From an uncultured Saprospiraceae bacterium (lineage in GTDB: Bacteria; Bacteroidota; Bacteroidia; Chitinophagales; Saprospiraceae): a stretch of 36,179 nt of DNA. The notes beneath the pieces were generated by a model that was given only the letters and a program-made list of their open reading frames with translations, did not search any database and was not told the DNA's origin. Numbering within the stretch: the first letter of the stretch is position 1; every line of letters begins with the position of its first letter. This document shows, piece after piece, positions 1-9,435 of the stretch. Location: positions 1 to 36,179 of the forward strand of contig CAMZLN010000066.1 of NCBI GenBank assembly GCA_947311465.1. The letters run 5' to 3'. The position numbers and the translations under genes are program-made.

Positions 1-677
1 ATACTTGCATTTACGGAAATAGATTCAATTTCTGGTCTGGGAACCATACATTTTCTAATTCGTACGTCTCCAAGATGTAATACATTTTTAAAAATTTCTG
101 TATCTACATCATCTTCGTAATCACTAATATTGGTTGATTCTATAAAATGTTCTAAATCTAATTTAGAAATAGACATATCATCTTGTTCTATGGGCTGTTT
201 CAAAACATGTTTTAAAATAAAATTTGAAACTCTATTCATAAACATGGCCGGAGCATATAGCAGTAATTCCAAAAAACGTAGTGGATAGGCTAAAATAAAA
301 AGCATATCTTTTGCCCTAGCTTTAAATATAGATTTTGGAAAAAATTCTCCAAAAATTAATACAATTAGTGTGATGAGAAGTGTTTTGGTTATAGATGAGA
401 ACAGTTCTGTTTGAATATTGAAATATTCCAAAATAAAGTTATCTAATGGAGCACTTATTAACGCAGTAAAGACAACCAATGCAATATTATTTCCAACGAG
501 CATTGTGCTTAAGAACGCACCTGGATTTTGATAAAATTTTGAGATAATTTTCGCCCTTTTGCCTTTATTGTCTTTTAATAATTTTATCCAAATTTTATTG
601 GTGGACACAAACGCAATTTCCGTTCCAGAGAAAAGTGCAGAAAACATTAAAAAAAGAATAATCGTAAATGTTAGCAT
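1..677 (-). CDS. CNNM/hemolysin-type membrane protein (DUF21 + CBS), partial at window edge
   Basis: Reverse-strand reading from ATG at 677 gives MLTFTIILFLMFSALFSGTEIAFVSTNKIWIKLLK...LSTMLVGNNIALVVFTALI...GEFFPKSIFKARAKD..., the DUF21 pattern. It stays open to the window edge, so it is absent from the ORF track. It directly follows lptC. Confidence 0.85.
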   Translation of the reverse strand, partial: MLTFTIILFLMFSALFSGTEIAFVSTNKIWIKLLKDNKGKRAKIISKFYQNPGAFLSTMLVGNNIALVVFTALISAPLDNFILEYFNIQTELFSSITKTLLITLIVLIFGEFFPKSIFKARAKDMLFILAYPLRFLELLLYAPAMFMNRVSNFILKHVLKQPIEQDDMSISKLDLEHFIESTNISDYEDDVDTEIFKNVLHLGDVRIRKCMVPRPEIESISVNAS

Positions 678-1238
678 TTATTTTTTAGTCGGTTGTTTTG
701 TATTAAAATTTTGTACATTCAAATCTCCTTGCGGGGCTAAAATTTTCCATTTAGTAAAATCTTGTTCTGCTTCAAATCCATAGCCATAAATCACATCAGT
801 AGTTGTAGTGATTTTCACAAATCTATTGGTAGATACTTTTTTTGTCTTTTCACTCCACACCAACTCGTCCGTTTCAAGCTTTTCTCCTCTTCCACTGATC
901 CAAACTACAGAATCTCGAAGTATAGTTTCTTTTTTATTATCATATTGAACTGCAAATTTTGCCGTCAACTTACTCCCTATTTTTCTCCCATTGAAAAATT
1001 CTACTTTTAAGCCATCTGGAAACTCTTTTCTTCGCAAATTACGATCTATATACGTCAACATGGTTGTTCCTGTTACCTTTATTTTAACAATTGCGGAATC
1101 ACTATAGATCATAGATACATCTTTGGCAACTTCGATGGATAAATCAATATTATCAGCCGAAACAACATCAGTAGCCTTTTTGGGTTTGCATCCAAATGTA
1201 ATTAATAATATCAAGAAAAACATCAATTTATTCATCAA
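678..1238 (-). CDS. lptC: LPS export ABC transporter periplasmic protein LptC (lipoprotein-like N-terminus)
   Basis: 186 aa, lipobox-like ITFGC, LptC-like C-terminal strand pattern (DELVWSEKTKKVSTNRFVKITTTTDVIYGYGFEAEQDFTKWKI). Adjacent to the CNNM gene, a common Bacteroidota order. Confidence 0.8.
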   Translation of the reverse strand: MMNKLMFFLILLITFGCKPKKATDVVSADNIDLSIEVAKDVSMIYSDSAIVKIKVTGTTMLTYIDRNLRRKEFPDGLKVEFFNGRKIGSKLTAKFAVQYDNKKETILRDSVVWISGRGEKLETDELVWSEKTKKVSTNRFVKITTTTDVIYGYGFEAEQDFTKWKILAPQGDLNVQNFNTKQPTKK

Positions 1239-1259
1239 TTCGCTGCAAGATTAGAAAAA

Positions 1260-3356
1260 TTATCTCAATACTGTGATATCCCCTTCATAAAGTAATTCTA
1301 CACCATCCACAAAGAGTATAGTGGCGTGAAAAGTATATACGCCTTGTTGTACATTTTTCCCATCTACAGTTCCATCCCATCCTACACGAGCGACTCCCAT
1401 CGGTAAATCTTTTCCTGTAAATATTAATCCTCCCCAACGGTCATAAACACTTAATTCTACAATCCGTACTGCGGCACGTTCTCCATAAATGGTAAAATAA
1501 TCATTGACTCCATCATAATCTGGGTGAAAAACATTGGGTATATGTATGGGACGCTTATCGTTGACAAAAACGGTAATTCTATCTTGAGATACACAGCCAT
1601 CCACATCTACAACATCTATTGTGTACGTTGTAGTGCCAGGAGGTATAATTTCTGTATTAGGACAACTACTACATTCCATAAGTGTATCTGGCGACCAAGT
1701 ATATTCCACGAACCTTCCTGAAGGACTAAGTGTAGAGTGCAATTGTGCTTCATATCCTAAATCTACGGTGATATCTGGACCCGCATCAATAATCAATGGA
1801 GGAGGTGTGGCGATGGAAACGGGAATTTCTGCGACACATCCCAATCGATCATAAGCATCAATTGTATAATCTCCTGCTGGCAGATGAGAAAATGTTGTTC
1901 CAAATTGATACACTTCATTATCTATACTAAATTTATACCATGGATTTCCCAAGTCACCTTGAATAGTAATCAACCCAGAAGAATCTCCATTACAAGTTAC
2001 ATCTTCTACTTCAATTAAATTAATTCTTAAATTATCAACATCGGGACTACAACATTCTAGCACATTGTATTCAATTACTTCTGTAATTAAACAGCCCAAG
2101 TCGCTTTCTACGGTTAATACCACTGACTTTACTCCAAAGGAATTGTACGTTATATCAAAGGGACCTTGTCCCGATCCTGTTTGAGGATCCGCATCTTCTC
2201 CAAAATACCATTCCCAACTTACTATATTTCCTAATGCAAATGATGAACTATCACTAATTTGTACTGTTTCAAGGCATTTTATTTCTGGTGGATTAAATCC
2301 GAAATTTGCTATTGGGCCCAAAAATGTTCCAGAACCGCCCCATTCTACGTTGAATCCATGATCTGCAATAGTGAAATTATTGACCATCAAAGCATAACTT
2401 TTCCCCTTTTCCATTGTGATAGGAGATATGAAATTATCGTTATCATTAGCACAACCAGGTGGCTCACTTATATCTTCTGCATCAAAACTCATCCCTGTGG
2501 ACCCATGACATGGACTAGGATAATTGGATTCGTTTTCCCCCGCAGCCATACATCTCAGTATTATTTTTTCAGAGCAATCATTAATTCCATTGGGTAATTC
2601 AAACACAATAAAATCCAAATCGTCAATATCACTAGAAGGCGTTAATGTCATTGTCAAAGATCCTGGTTCATCACAAGTCCACTTCATCCAGACGGAATTG
2701 GATTCTAAATTAACTCCTCCGATCCCTCCTTCAAAGCATGATCCTGATGGAATTTCTTGAGTATCACTTCCTACTCCCGTTACACTTTCTACTACAAATG
2801 AAGATTTATCACATAATATAGATCCATCAATGCAATCAGAACTTGCATTGGCAGGTGGATTATAATTATTGATACAAAGTTGAAAACTTCCTGTATTGTC
2901 TTCGTATCCATCTATTCGGATATAATAAGTTCCACCGACGATTAGTCCACCTTGATATAATTCAATAACATTTGAACCAGAAGAAGCTTGAGTACATTCC
3001 AATTCGTCGATAGTACCACCGCAAGTTCCATAATAAAGTGCAGCTTCGGGTCTATCCAAGCTTCCACCAGATGCGACAATTGCTTTACCATTGACGGTGA
3101 TTCTTACATCAATTGCTGTGGCAACAAATGAAATCCAAACATCATTTATCTGACCATTCCAACAAGTAGCTTTTCCGTATCCAGAATCTGTTGCATTGAC
3201 ATTTGTAAATTCTCCTTTTTTTGAGCACCAATTTTTGGGATTCTGAATTTTTATCGCTGTTTCACAAAGATCGTTTCCTACTTGGCTCAACAAGTTCGTA
3301 TTTGTAAAAAGTATAGTTACAAAGATAAAGGAAATATAGAGTAGTATTTTTTTCAT
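1260..3356 (-). CDS. Secreted protein with PKD-like region and T9SS type B (gliding-motility-associated, CHU_C) C-terminal domain
   Basis: The ORF track starts at 3419, but MKKILLYISFIFVTILF at 3356 is the more likely signal-peptide start. C-terminus PNVFHPDYDGVNDYFTIYGE...LSVYDRWGGLIFTGKDLP...GWDGTVDGKNVQQGVYTFHATI is CHU_C-like. Confidence 0.85.
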   Translation of the reverse strand: MKKILLYISFIFVTILFTNTNLLSQVGNDLCETAIKIQNPKNWCSKKGEFTNVNATDSGYGKATCWNGQINDVWISFVATAIDVRITVNGKAIVASGGSLDRPEAALYYGTCGGTIDELECTQASSGSNVIELYQGGLIVGGTYYIRIDGYEDNTGSFQLCINNYNPPANASSDCIDGSILCDKSSFVVESVTGVGSDTQEIPSGSCFEGGIGGVNLESNSVWMKWTCDEPGSLTMTLTPSSDIDDLDFIVFELPNGINDCSEKIILRCMAAGENESNYPSPCHGSTGMSFDAEDISEPPGCANDNDNFISPITMEKGKSYALMVNNFTIADHGFNVEWGGSGTFLGPIANFGFNPPEIKCLETVQISDSSSFALGNIVSWEWYFGEDADPQTGSGQGPFDITYNSFGVKSVVLTVESDLGCLITEVIEYNVLECCSPDVDNLRINLIEVEDVTCNGDSSGLITIQGDLGNPWYKFSIDNEVYQFGTTFSHLPAGDYTIDAYDRLGCVAEIPVSIATPPPLIIDAGPDITVDLGYEAQLHSTLSPSGRFVEYTWSPDTLMECSSCPNTEIIPPGTTTYTIDVVDVDGCVSQDRITVFVNDKRPIHIPNVFHPDYDGVNDYFTIYGERAAVRIVELSVYDRWGGLIFTGKDLPMGVARVGWDGTVDGKNVQQGVYTFHATILFVDGVELLYEGDITVLR

Positions 3357-3539
3357 AGTTCTGATTTTCAATAGGAAAACGTATTTTTTCAATGTAATAT
3401 TTTGATTGAGAATATACAATTAACGACATTTTCCGTTATCGCTTTAAACAAATTTACAAAATTGTTTAGATGCATACTACAAAGATAAAGAATTATAACT
3501 TACCTTTAACACTATTTTGGTGAACAAACACTAAAAATC

Positions 3540-4292
3540 ATGAAAAAACACATACCCAATATTATTACATTATTAAATTTATTTTTTGGTTGCTTTGCGA
3601 TAATGATGTTGATTGCAGGAAAATTTAATCTAGCCATTTTATATATTGGGTTGGCATCTATTATGGATTTTGGAGATGGATTAACGGCCCGAGCTTTCAA
3701 GGTCCAATCCAATATTGGGAAAGAATTAGATTCTCTTGCAGATATGGTTTCCTTTGGCTTTATACCAGGTTTGATATTATTTATGTTGTTTCAAATTGGA
3801 TTTCATGAAAATAAATCTATTTTCAGTCAATCATTATCAGCATTCGGCTCAACATTATTAGAGACTCCTTATTTATATGGATTTACAGGTTTTTTAGTCA
3901 CACTATTTTCTGCTTTGAGATTAGCCAAATTTAATTTAGATACTCGGCAATCCGAAAGCTTTATTGGATTAAATACTCCGTCCAATACTTTTTTAATCGT
4001 TGGCTTTTTGTTTATTTACATTGAAAATACATTTGGACTAAGAGTATTAATGACCAATCCAATATTTTTAACCATTGCGTCCATTGTATTATCCATTCTT
4101 TTAGTTTCTGAACTTCCCATGTTTAGTTTAAAATTTAAAAAATTGCAATGGAAAGACAATGAGATAAAAATTTCCTTTCTTTTACTATCTATTTTACTTT
4201 TTATTTTATTTAAAGGACCTGCAATTGCATTAATTATGCTTACATATATTACTTTTGCAATAATCTCTAATTTATTTAAAAAACGAGTATGA
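3540..4292 (+). CDS. pssA: CDP-diacylglycerol--serine O-phosphatidyltransferase
   Basis: CDP-alcohol phosphatidyltransferase motif region (ASIMDFGDGLTARAFKVQSNIGKELDSLADMVSFGFIPG) plus multiple TM segments. Confidence 0.92.
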   Translation: MKKHIPNIITLLNLFFGCFAIMMLIAGKFNLAILYIGLASIMDFGDGLTARAFKVQSNIGKELDSLADMVSFGFIPGLILFMLFQIGFHENKSIFSQSLSAFGSTLLETPYLYGFTGFLVTLFSALRLAKFNLDTRQSESFIGLNTPSNTFLIVGFLFIYIENTFGLRVLMTNPIFLTIASIVLSILLVSELPMFSLKFKKLQWKDNEIKISFLLLSILLFILFKGPAIALIMLTYITFAIISNLFKKRV

Positions 4293-4540
4293 AATTCAAG
4301 GCGCTTATTAATATTATGCCACATAAAGAATTATTGGATCCACAAGGAAAAACAGTAAAGAAAAACATGAGTCATATTGATATTGACCATGTAGATGATA
4401 TTCGCATTGGCAAACGAGTGGAAATGATTTTAGATGCAAAAGATACAATTGATGCAACTAATAAGGTAGAAACTGCTTGTAAAAAACTACTTGCAAATGT
4501 CATTATGGAATCTTATGAATATTCTATTTCTGAAATATAA
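4289..4540 (+). CDS. purS: Phosphoribosylformylglycinamidine synthase subunit PurS
   Basis: 83 aa, PurS pattern (DPQGKTVKKNM...VDDIRIGKRVEMILDA...ACKKLLANVIMESYEYSI). ATGA overlap with pssA. Confidence 0.9.
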   Translation: MKFKALINIMPHKELLDPQGKTVKKNMSHIDIDHVDDIRIGKRVEMILDAKDTIDATNKVETACKKLLANVIMESYEYSISEI

Positions 4541-4543
4541 TTC

Positions 4544-5200
4544 ATGTTGTATCTTGTCCCCACACCTATTGGAAATTTAGAAGATATCACTTTGCGTGCT
4601 ATTCGAATTCTGAAAGAAGTTGATTTAATTCTGGCAGAAGATACTCGTACTTCTGGTAAGTTGTTAAAGCATTATGAAATTGAGACAAACATGAGATCTC
4701 ATCACACACATAATGAACATCATACATTGGATCAAATTATTGAGCAATTAAAATCGGGTGTAAATATCGCTTTAATCACAGATGCTGGTTCTCCAGGAAT
4801 TTCTGATCCAGGCTATCTTTTGGTGCGGTCGGCAGTTCAAGAAAAAATACAAATTGTACCTTTGCCAGGAGCTACTGCTTTTGTCCCTGCCCTTACCGCT
4901 TCAGGTATTCCATGTGATAAATTCCATTTTGAAGGTTTTTTACCTCATAAAAAAGGACGACAAACTCGATTAAAATATTTGGCTACGGTCCCCAATACTT
5001 TTGTTTTATATGAATCTCCATTTCGATTGATTAAATGTCTTAAACAGATATTAGAATTTTGTGGAGATAGACCTGCTGCAGTTGGACGGGAAATATCGAA
5101 AATGTATGAGGAGATTGCTACGGGTAGTATTTCTGAATTGATTGACGAATTTGAGAAAAGAGATAAGGTGAAGGGAGAGATTGTAGTTGTAGTGGGGTAG
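4544..5200 (+). CDS. rsmI: 16S rRNA (cytidine(1402)-2'-O)-methyltransferase
   Basis: LYLVPTPIGNLEDITLRAIRILKEVDLILAEDTRTSGKLLKHY...ALITDAGSPGISDPGYLLVR is characteristic of RsmI. Confidence 0.95.
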   Translation: MLYLVPTPIGNLEDITLRAIRILKEVDLILAEDTRTSGKLLKHYEIETNMRSHHTHNEHHTLDQIIEQLKSGVNIALITDAGSPGISDPGYLLVRSAVQEKIQIVPLPGATAFVPALTASGIPCDKFHFEGFLPHKKGRQTRLKYLATVPNTFVLYESPFRLIKCLKQILEFCGDRPAAVGREISKMYEEIATGSISELIDEFEKRDKVKGEIVVVVG

Positions 5201-5285
5201 AATCTCATCCTGAAAAAACTATGTCGTCCTGAAAAAACCTTACAGTTAAAAAATAAATCCTAAAATAGCTTTTCATCATTTTTTT

Positions 5286-5314
5286 TTGAAATTCAAAAAA
5301 AAGATGTACATTTG
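5286..5314 (+). promoter_or_regulatory. Predicted Bacteroidota-type promoter (TTG-N18-TACATTTG)
   Basis: TTG at 5286-5288 and TACATTTG at 5307-5314, matching the TTG/TAnnTTTG consensus with an 18-nt spacer. Confidence 0.6.
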
Positions 5315-5321
5315 CACAAAA

Positions 5322-5669
5322 TGATTGTATTATCAACATTGATTGATATCTAGATAATTTATTAGCGTGTTAATGAGTGCTCACCACATGTCTTTGTGCT
5401 GGGCGCTTGTTTGTTTAGGCTCTTTTTTGTTTTTTTATCTTAGCGAAAAATCGCTACCGTAAATAGTAGAAAATATCTTATTTGCATATTAAATTTGTTC
5501 TAATTATAATTTATGAGCAATGAACATGAAACTTTATGGTTCTAGACAAATCCTTTTTTATGGGAAATAATAATTCAAAACGAGATGAGAAGGCTTCTTA
5601 TCTTTTGAATTTTTCTCTTCTAATAGGATTGTCAAAGAACAAACATTATATAATATTAAAGAAATAATT
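5322..5669 (+). ncRNA. Putative structured 5' leader / small RNA upstream of the 613-aa gene
   Basis: Hairpins at 5375-5408 (13 of 14 pairs, 6-nt loop), 5441-5456 (TAGCGA-AAAA-TCGCTA) and 5573-5610 followed by TTTT. T-rich stretch at 5421-5437. No ORF in this interval. Confidence 0.4.
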
Positions 5670-7511
5670 ATGAGCAAAGTTCACTCTATACATATTCCTG
5701 TAATGGGTCTCGGATTTACAATGGATACACCGGCAAAGGTGGCTCAATATGGAATCGATTCAGTAATCTCGATTGGAGATGATATTCTTATTGAAAAGTT
5801 GAGAAAAGCCTATTGCGAAAATCTCAAAATACCTTACGAAGAAATACATACTAAAATTGAAGATTTTCGAGCTAAAAGGATTACAGCTTATCTTAATTTA
5901 ATGAATGAATTGGTGGTGAAGCGGTTTGAAGAACTCAAAACTTCAACGATGGAATCAGGAAGTGAAATGAAAAAATATTTCGACATGTTACCAGATTCAT
6001 TGTCAATCAAAAAGGAGTTTTCTGACTTTCTTAATAAAATTCCAAGCCTAGATGACGTAAAAAACTGGGCGAAAGATAATTTCTCAATGGGAAGTATTGA
6101 TGTCAATATTATGACAAAAGTAGATCAAGCGCATTATGATGAAAATGGAGAAAAACTACCTATTATGCATAATGATGCCTTTGCAGGAATTAGAGGCTTC
6201 GCAAATAGCGTTTTAGATTCTTCTTTGGTGTTTTCAGCAGGTATGAATCCTAGGTTGTATGGATACGCTGAAGAATTTGATGGCTTTTATCCCGATGAAG
6301 CAGGTCATATCAAGAAAAAAATAGTCTTGAAGGTAAGTGATTATCGTTCTGCGATTATTCAAGGTAAATTTTTAGCAAAAAAAGGACTTTGGGTTTCTGA
6401 ATTTCGAATAGAATCTGGGCTTAATTGTGGGGGTCATGCCTTTGCCACTGATGGCTTTTTATTCGGTCCTATTTTAGATGAGTTTAAAGAGAAGAAAGAA
6501 GATCTTAAAATTGAAGTTTTTGAAATACTAAAAACTGCTTTGGAAAAGAAAGGTCGTATTATTCCTACGAATATCTTGGATTTAAAAATAACAGCTCAAG
6601 GAGGCGTTGGAACTGCCGAAGAACATGAGTTTTTATTGGATCATTATAAAGTAGACTCTGTGGGATGGGGAACACCTTTCTTATTAGTTCCAGAAGCAAC
6701 TTTAGTGGATCAAGATACTATGAATAAGTTGGCTGCTGCCAAAGAAGATGATTTATACATGAGTGGTATTTCTCCTTTGGGAATCCCGTTTAATAGTTTA
6801 CGAAATAATACGAAAGATCAAGAAAAGGAAGCGTTGATTGCAAGTGGCCGCCCAGGAAGTCCATGTCCTAGAAGATTTTTAACATACAATACAGAATTTA
6901 CGGACAAACCAATTTGTGCTGCTTCTCGCCAATATCAACGTTTAAAGATAAAAGAATTGCAGACATTAAATTTGGATGAAAATTCTTATAAAGAACAATT
7001 TGATAAAATAGTCGATAAAGCTTGTCTATGTGTAGGTCTAGGTACTTCCGCAGTGATGGTTACAAATGCAGAAAATACGGTTGAGAAAGAAGCGGTTTTA
7101 GTTTGTCCTGGTCCCAATATGGCTTATTTTTCAAAAGAAGTATCTTTAGAGAAAATGATAGGACACATTTATGGTCGAAATAATATAATTTCAAGAACAG
7201 ATCGTCCGAATATGTTTGTAAAGGAATTGAAATTATATGTGGATTACTTAAAAGGCAAAATGGATGAGGCTAGATGGAATATGAATAGAAAAAATGAAAA
7301 ATATTTGACTAAGTTTGTCGCAAACATGAAAGATGGGGTTGAATATTACCAAAACCTTTTTAGTAATGTAAAGAATAAATTCATTGATTCAAAAGAACAG
7401 ATTCTTTCTGAATTAGATCTAAGTAAAAAAGTATTGACACTTTTAGCTTATGAAATTGACAGTATGGTGGCGGAAAGCAAAAAAGAGTTACAAGTTACAG
7501 TAAAAAAATAG
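5670..7511 (+). CDS. Conserved-looking protein of unclear function; possible TIM-barrel, FMN/nitronate-monooxygenase-like region with Cys motifs
   Basis: 613 aa. PVMGLGFTMDTPAKVAQYGIDSV at the N-terminus; ITAQGGVGTAEEHEFLLDHYKVDSVGWGTPFLLVPEAT resembles phosphate-binding turns of FMN TIM barrels; cysteines in NCGGH, GSPCPRRF, PICAASRQYQ, ACLCVGLG, VCPGPN. Family not recognised with certainty. Confidence 0.6.
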   Translation: MSKVHSIHIPVMGLGFTMDTPAKVAQYGIDSVISIGDDILIEKLRKAYCENLKIPYEEIHTKIEDFRAKRITAYLNLMNELVVKRFEELKTSTMESGSEMKKYFDMLPDSLSIKKEFSDFLNKIPSLDDVKNWAKDNFSMGSIDVNIMTKVDQAHYDENGEKLPIMHNDAFAGIRGFANSVLDSSLVFSAGMNPRLYGYAEEFDGFYPDEAGHIKKKIVLKVSDYRSAIIQGKFLAKKGLWVSEFRIESGLNCGGHAFATDGFLFGPILDEFKEKKEDLKIEVFEILKTALEKKGRIIPTNILDLKITAQGGVGTAEEHEFLLDHYKVDSVGWGTPFLLVPEATLVDQDTMNKLAAAKEDDLYMSGISPLGIPFNSLRNNTKDQEKEALIASGRPGSPCPRRFLTYNTEFTDKPICAASRQYQRLKIKELQTLNLDENSYKEQFDKIVDKACLCVGLGTSAVMVTNAENTVEKEAVLVCPGPNMAYFSKEVSLEKMIGHIYGRNNIISRTDRPNMFVKELKLYVDYLKGKMDEARWNMNRKNEKYLTKFVANMKDGVEYYQNLFSNVKNKFIDSKEQILSELDLSKKVLTLLAYEIDSMVAESKKELQVTVKK

Positions 7512-7526
7512 TGTTACTCTATGGTG

Positions 7527-7562
7527 ATGGGTCTTTCAGTTTGGAAGACCCATTGTTCTTTA
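7527..7562 (+). terminator. Rho-independent-like terminator after the 613-aa gene
   Basis: Perfect inverted repeat ATGGGTCTT...AAGACCCAT (9-bp stem, 9-nt loop) followed by TGTTCTTT. Confidence 0.8.
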
Positions 7563-7575
7563 AACCCAATTCGAT

Positions 7576-8247
7576 TTACAAAATAAGTTGATATTCTATG
7601 ATTTGATTTTCAATCAGAATTCGCTTTTCTTCATTTAAAAGAATCGAATCATTTTTATAGCCAATCACTCTGATTAAATTTTCCTGATTGGGTATTACTT
7701 CAAAAATGCGATTATTGGATGTGTTTTTAGTAAACTTAAAATAATCTAGTGTTTTAGGTAATGCACTTAAAATATTGTTTTCGCAAAATTCATGACCGTT
7801 AAAATTCATAGGAGTATCATAGGAGTAAATTTTGACAGAATCGAAATCAAAATCACTAAGTTGAATATCAACAAATGGTTTTGATGATTGTGTTCTCAAC
7901 GAAACATCTTGTTTTAAACCATTTAAAACAACCCTATCTACCGCAGTTTTTATTGGAATAATTTTAAGACTAAGAAATCCAGAAAATTCATTCGATAACT
8001 GATCATCTTTTATGAAATCATATGCTCTTTTTCCATTCTGATTAGTATATAAAGTATCCAACAAACACTCATCAATATAAAGCCCAATTAATGAATTTGG
8101 AACAGGATTTCCATTTTCATCGTCAACGGATATTGATAATTCAACGATACCAGTACTATTTTTCTCTTCGCATTGAAAACTTTGATTTAAAATCACAAAA
8201 GAACTGAACAGAAAATAATAAAATATTTTTTTAGAAAACATAGGCAA
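7576..8247 (-). CDS. Hypothetical secreted protein
   Basis: 223 aa with hydrophobic N-terminus and Ig/CNA-B-like segment (VELSISVDDENGNPVPNSLIGLYID). Confidence 0.55.
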   Translation of the reverse strand: MPMFSKKIFYYFLFSSFVILNQSFQCEEKNSTGIVELSISVDDENGNPVPNSLIGLYIDECLLDTLYTNQNGKRAYDFIKDDQLSNEFSGFLSLKIIPIKTAVDRVVLNGLKQDVSLRTQSSKPFVDIQLSDFDFDSVKIYSYDTPMNFNGHEFCENNILSALPKTLDYFKFTKNTSNNRIFEVIPNQENLIRVIGYKNDSILLNEEKRILIENQIIEYQLIL

Positions 8248-9010
8248 TTTTTATACTAAATGAAAGTGATTGTTGGTGGTTGAATTCATTTATTGGCTTA
8301 TAGCTATTTTGTAATGTTGATAATATTGAATCCGTTTGGGGTATTCTGTTTTTTTGTTCTAAACTAAAAGGATGAAACTCTTTGTCACAACTATCATGTT
8401 CTAGTGATTTAAAATCAACTGTTGGTTTACTTAAATTGTAAAAATAATCTAAATAAATATCAAGTCTTATTCTATTCTGTAGCGCAATATCTAGTCCAAT
8501 TCTTGGTCCATACCCAACAAGTAGCGTTTGAAAAGATAAAGTTCTTTCTTCTATTTCCAAACATCTGCACACATCACCAGATGTTGATTCAGCAGACTTA
8601 GAACAAATCCTTCTAGAAATATCAAAATTAGTTGTACCAACAACCCCTTTGAACCCAATGTAAAACTTTTTTGAAGATGCTAAATATACTTTTGCAATTG
8701 CTGAAATATATCCATTAATTTTGTGTGTATTTAGACTAATATATGCAGGATCGTTACTAAACACCGTGGTATCATTTTGGTATTTCATGTAGAAGTAATA
8801 ATTCAGCTCTGATTCAAAAGCAATTCTTTTAATAGGTCTGTATTCAAAAGACACCTGCCCAGAACTAATGGATTTCAAAAAACGGAAAAGATCAAGCTTT
8901 ATAGAATAGGTATAATCTTTCTGAATACTGGACGGCAAAGGCTGGATTGTATCTTGCGAAAATCCGGAAATATAAAAAAGTGAGAAAATAGCAATATAGA
9001 TATACTTCAT
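8231..9010 (-). CDS. Hypothetical outer-membrane beta-barrel-like protein
   Basis: 259 aa, signal peptide MKYIYIAIFSLFYISGFSQ, alternating strands, C-terminal SLSFSIKIAYVF ending in an aromatic residue. Overlaps the downstream ORF by 17 bp. Confidence 0.55.
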   Translation of the reverse strand: MKYIYIAIFSLFYISGFSQDTIQPLPSSIQKDYTYSIKLDLFRFLKSISSGQVSFEYRPIKRIAFESELNYYFYMKYQNDTTVFSNDPAYISLNTHKINGYISAIAKVYLASSKKFYIGFKGVVGTTNFDISRRICSKSAESTSGDVCRCLEIEERTLSFQTLLVGYGPRIGLDIALQNRIRLDIYLDYFYNLSKPTVDFKSLEHDSCDKEFHPFSLEQKNRIPQTDSILSTLQNSYKPINEFNHQQSLSFSIKIAYVF

Positions 9011-9195
9011 TACATGATTATTAGTTTACTGCAACAAAGTACATGTTTAATTTATCATTTTTTAAATTTTAACTGTTTTTAACAAAAAAATCTGCTAGAA
9101 AAATTTAATAAACTATTCTGATCTGTTTTCTTTGGCACAAGTTCAAAAGTTGGGGATTTCGGTTAAAATAGTTAACTTAGAACGAGCAAAAATAA

Positions 9196-9357
9196 AAAGT
9201 TATCGAACTATCTTCACTTTTATTACCGTCCAAGCTATTAGAACATTTTGAAGTAAAAGAAATTCATGAATTAGGTGATTGTAAGACTAAAGCATGTTTT
9301 ATAAGCTTGCCCTTGAAGGAAAGAATACACTTCCATCGAAGGCTCTTAGTGGCTTAA
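9196..9357 (+). pseudogene. Possible decayed N-terminal fragment of an ISAon1-type transposase
   Basis: Open fragment KVIELSSLLLPSKLLEHFEVKEIHELGDCKTKACFISLPLKERIHFHRRLLVA* resembles the N-terminal region of ISAon1-type transposases (LLP..LL.HFE...LPLR.K.H.RRR). No start codon, no remaining transposase. Confidence 0.4.
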
Positions 9358-9435
9358 AATTTTAAAAAACATGAACTATGTATGTACTAACAGTGAAAAT
9401 AAATAAAGACACCTATAGAATTACCTTTTACTTAC

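Noticed and set aside
559-1010. Plus-strand ORFs 559-783 and 762-1010
   Set aside because: Antisense to the CNNM gene and lptC, no recognisable domain or start context.
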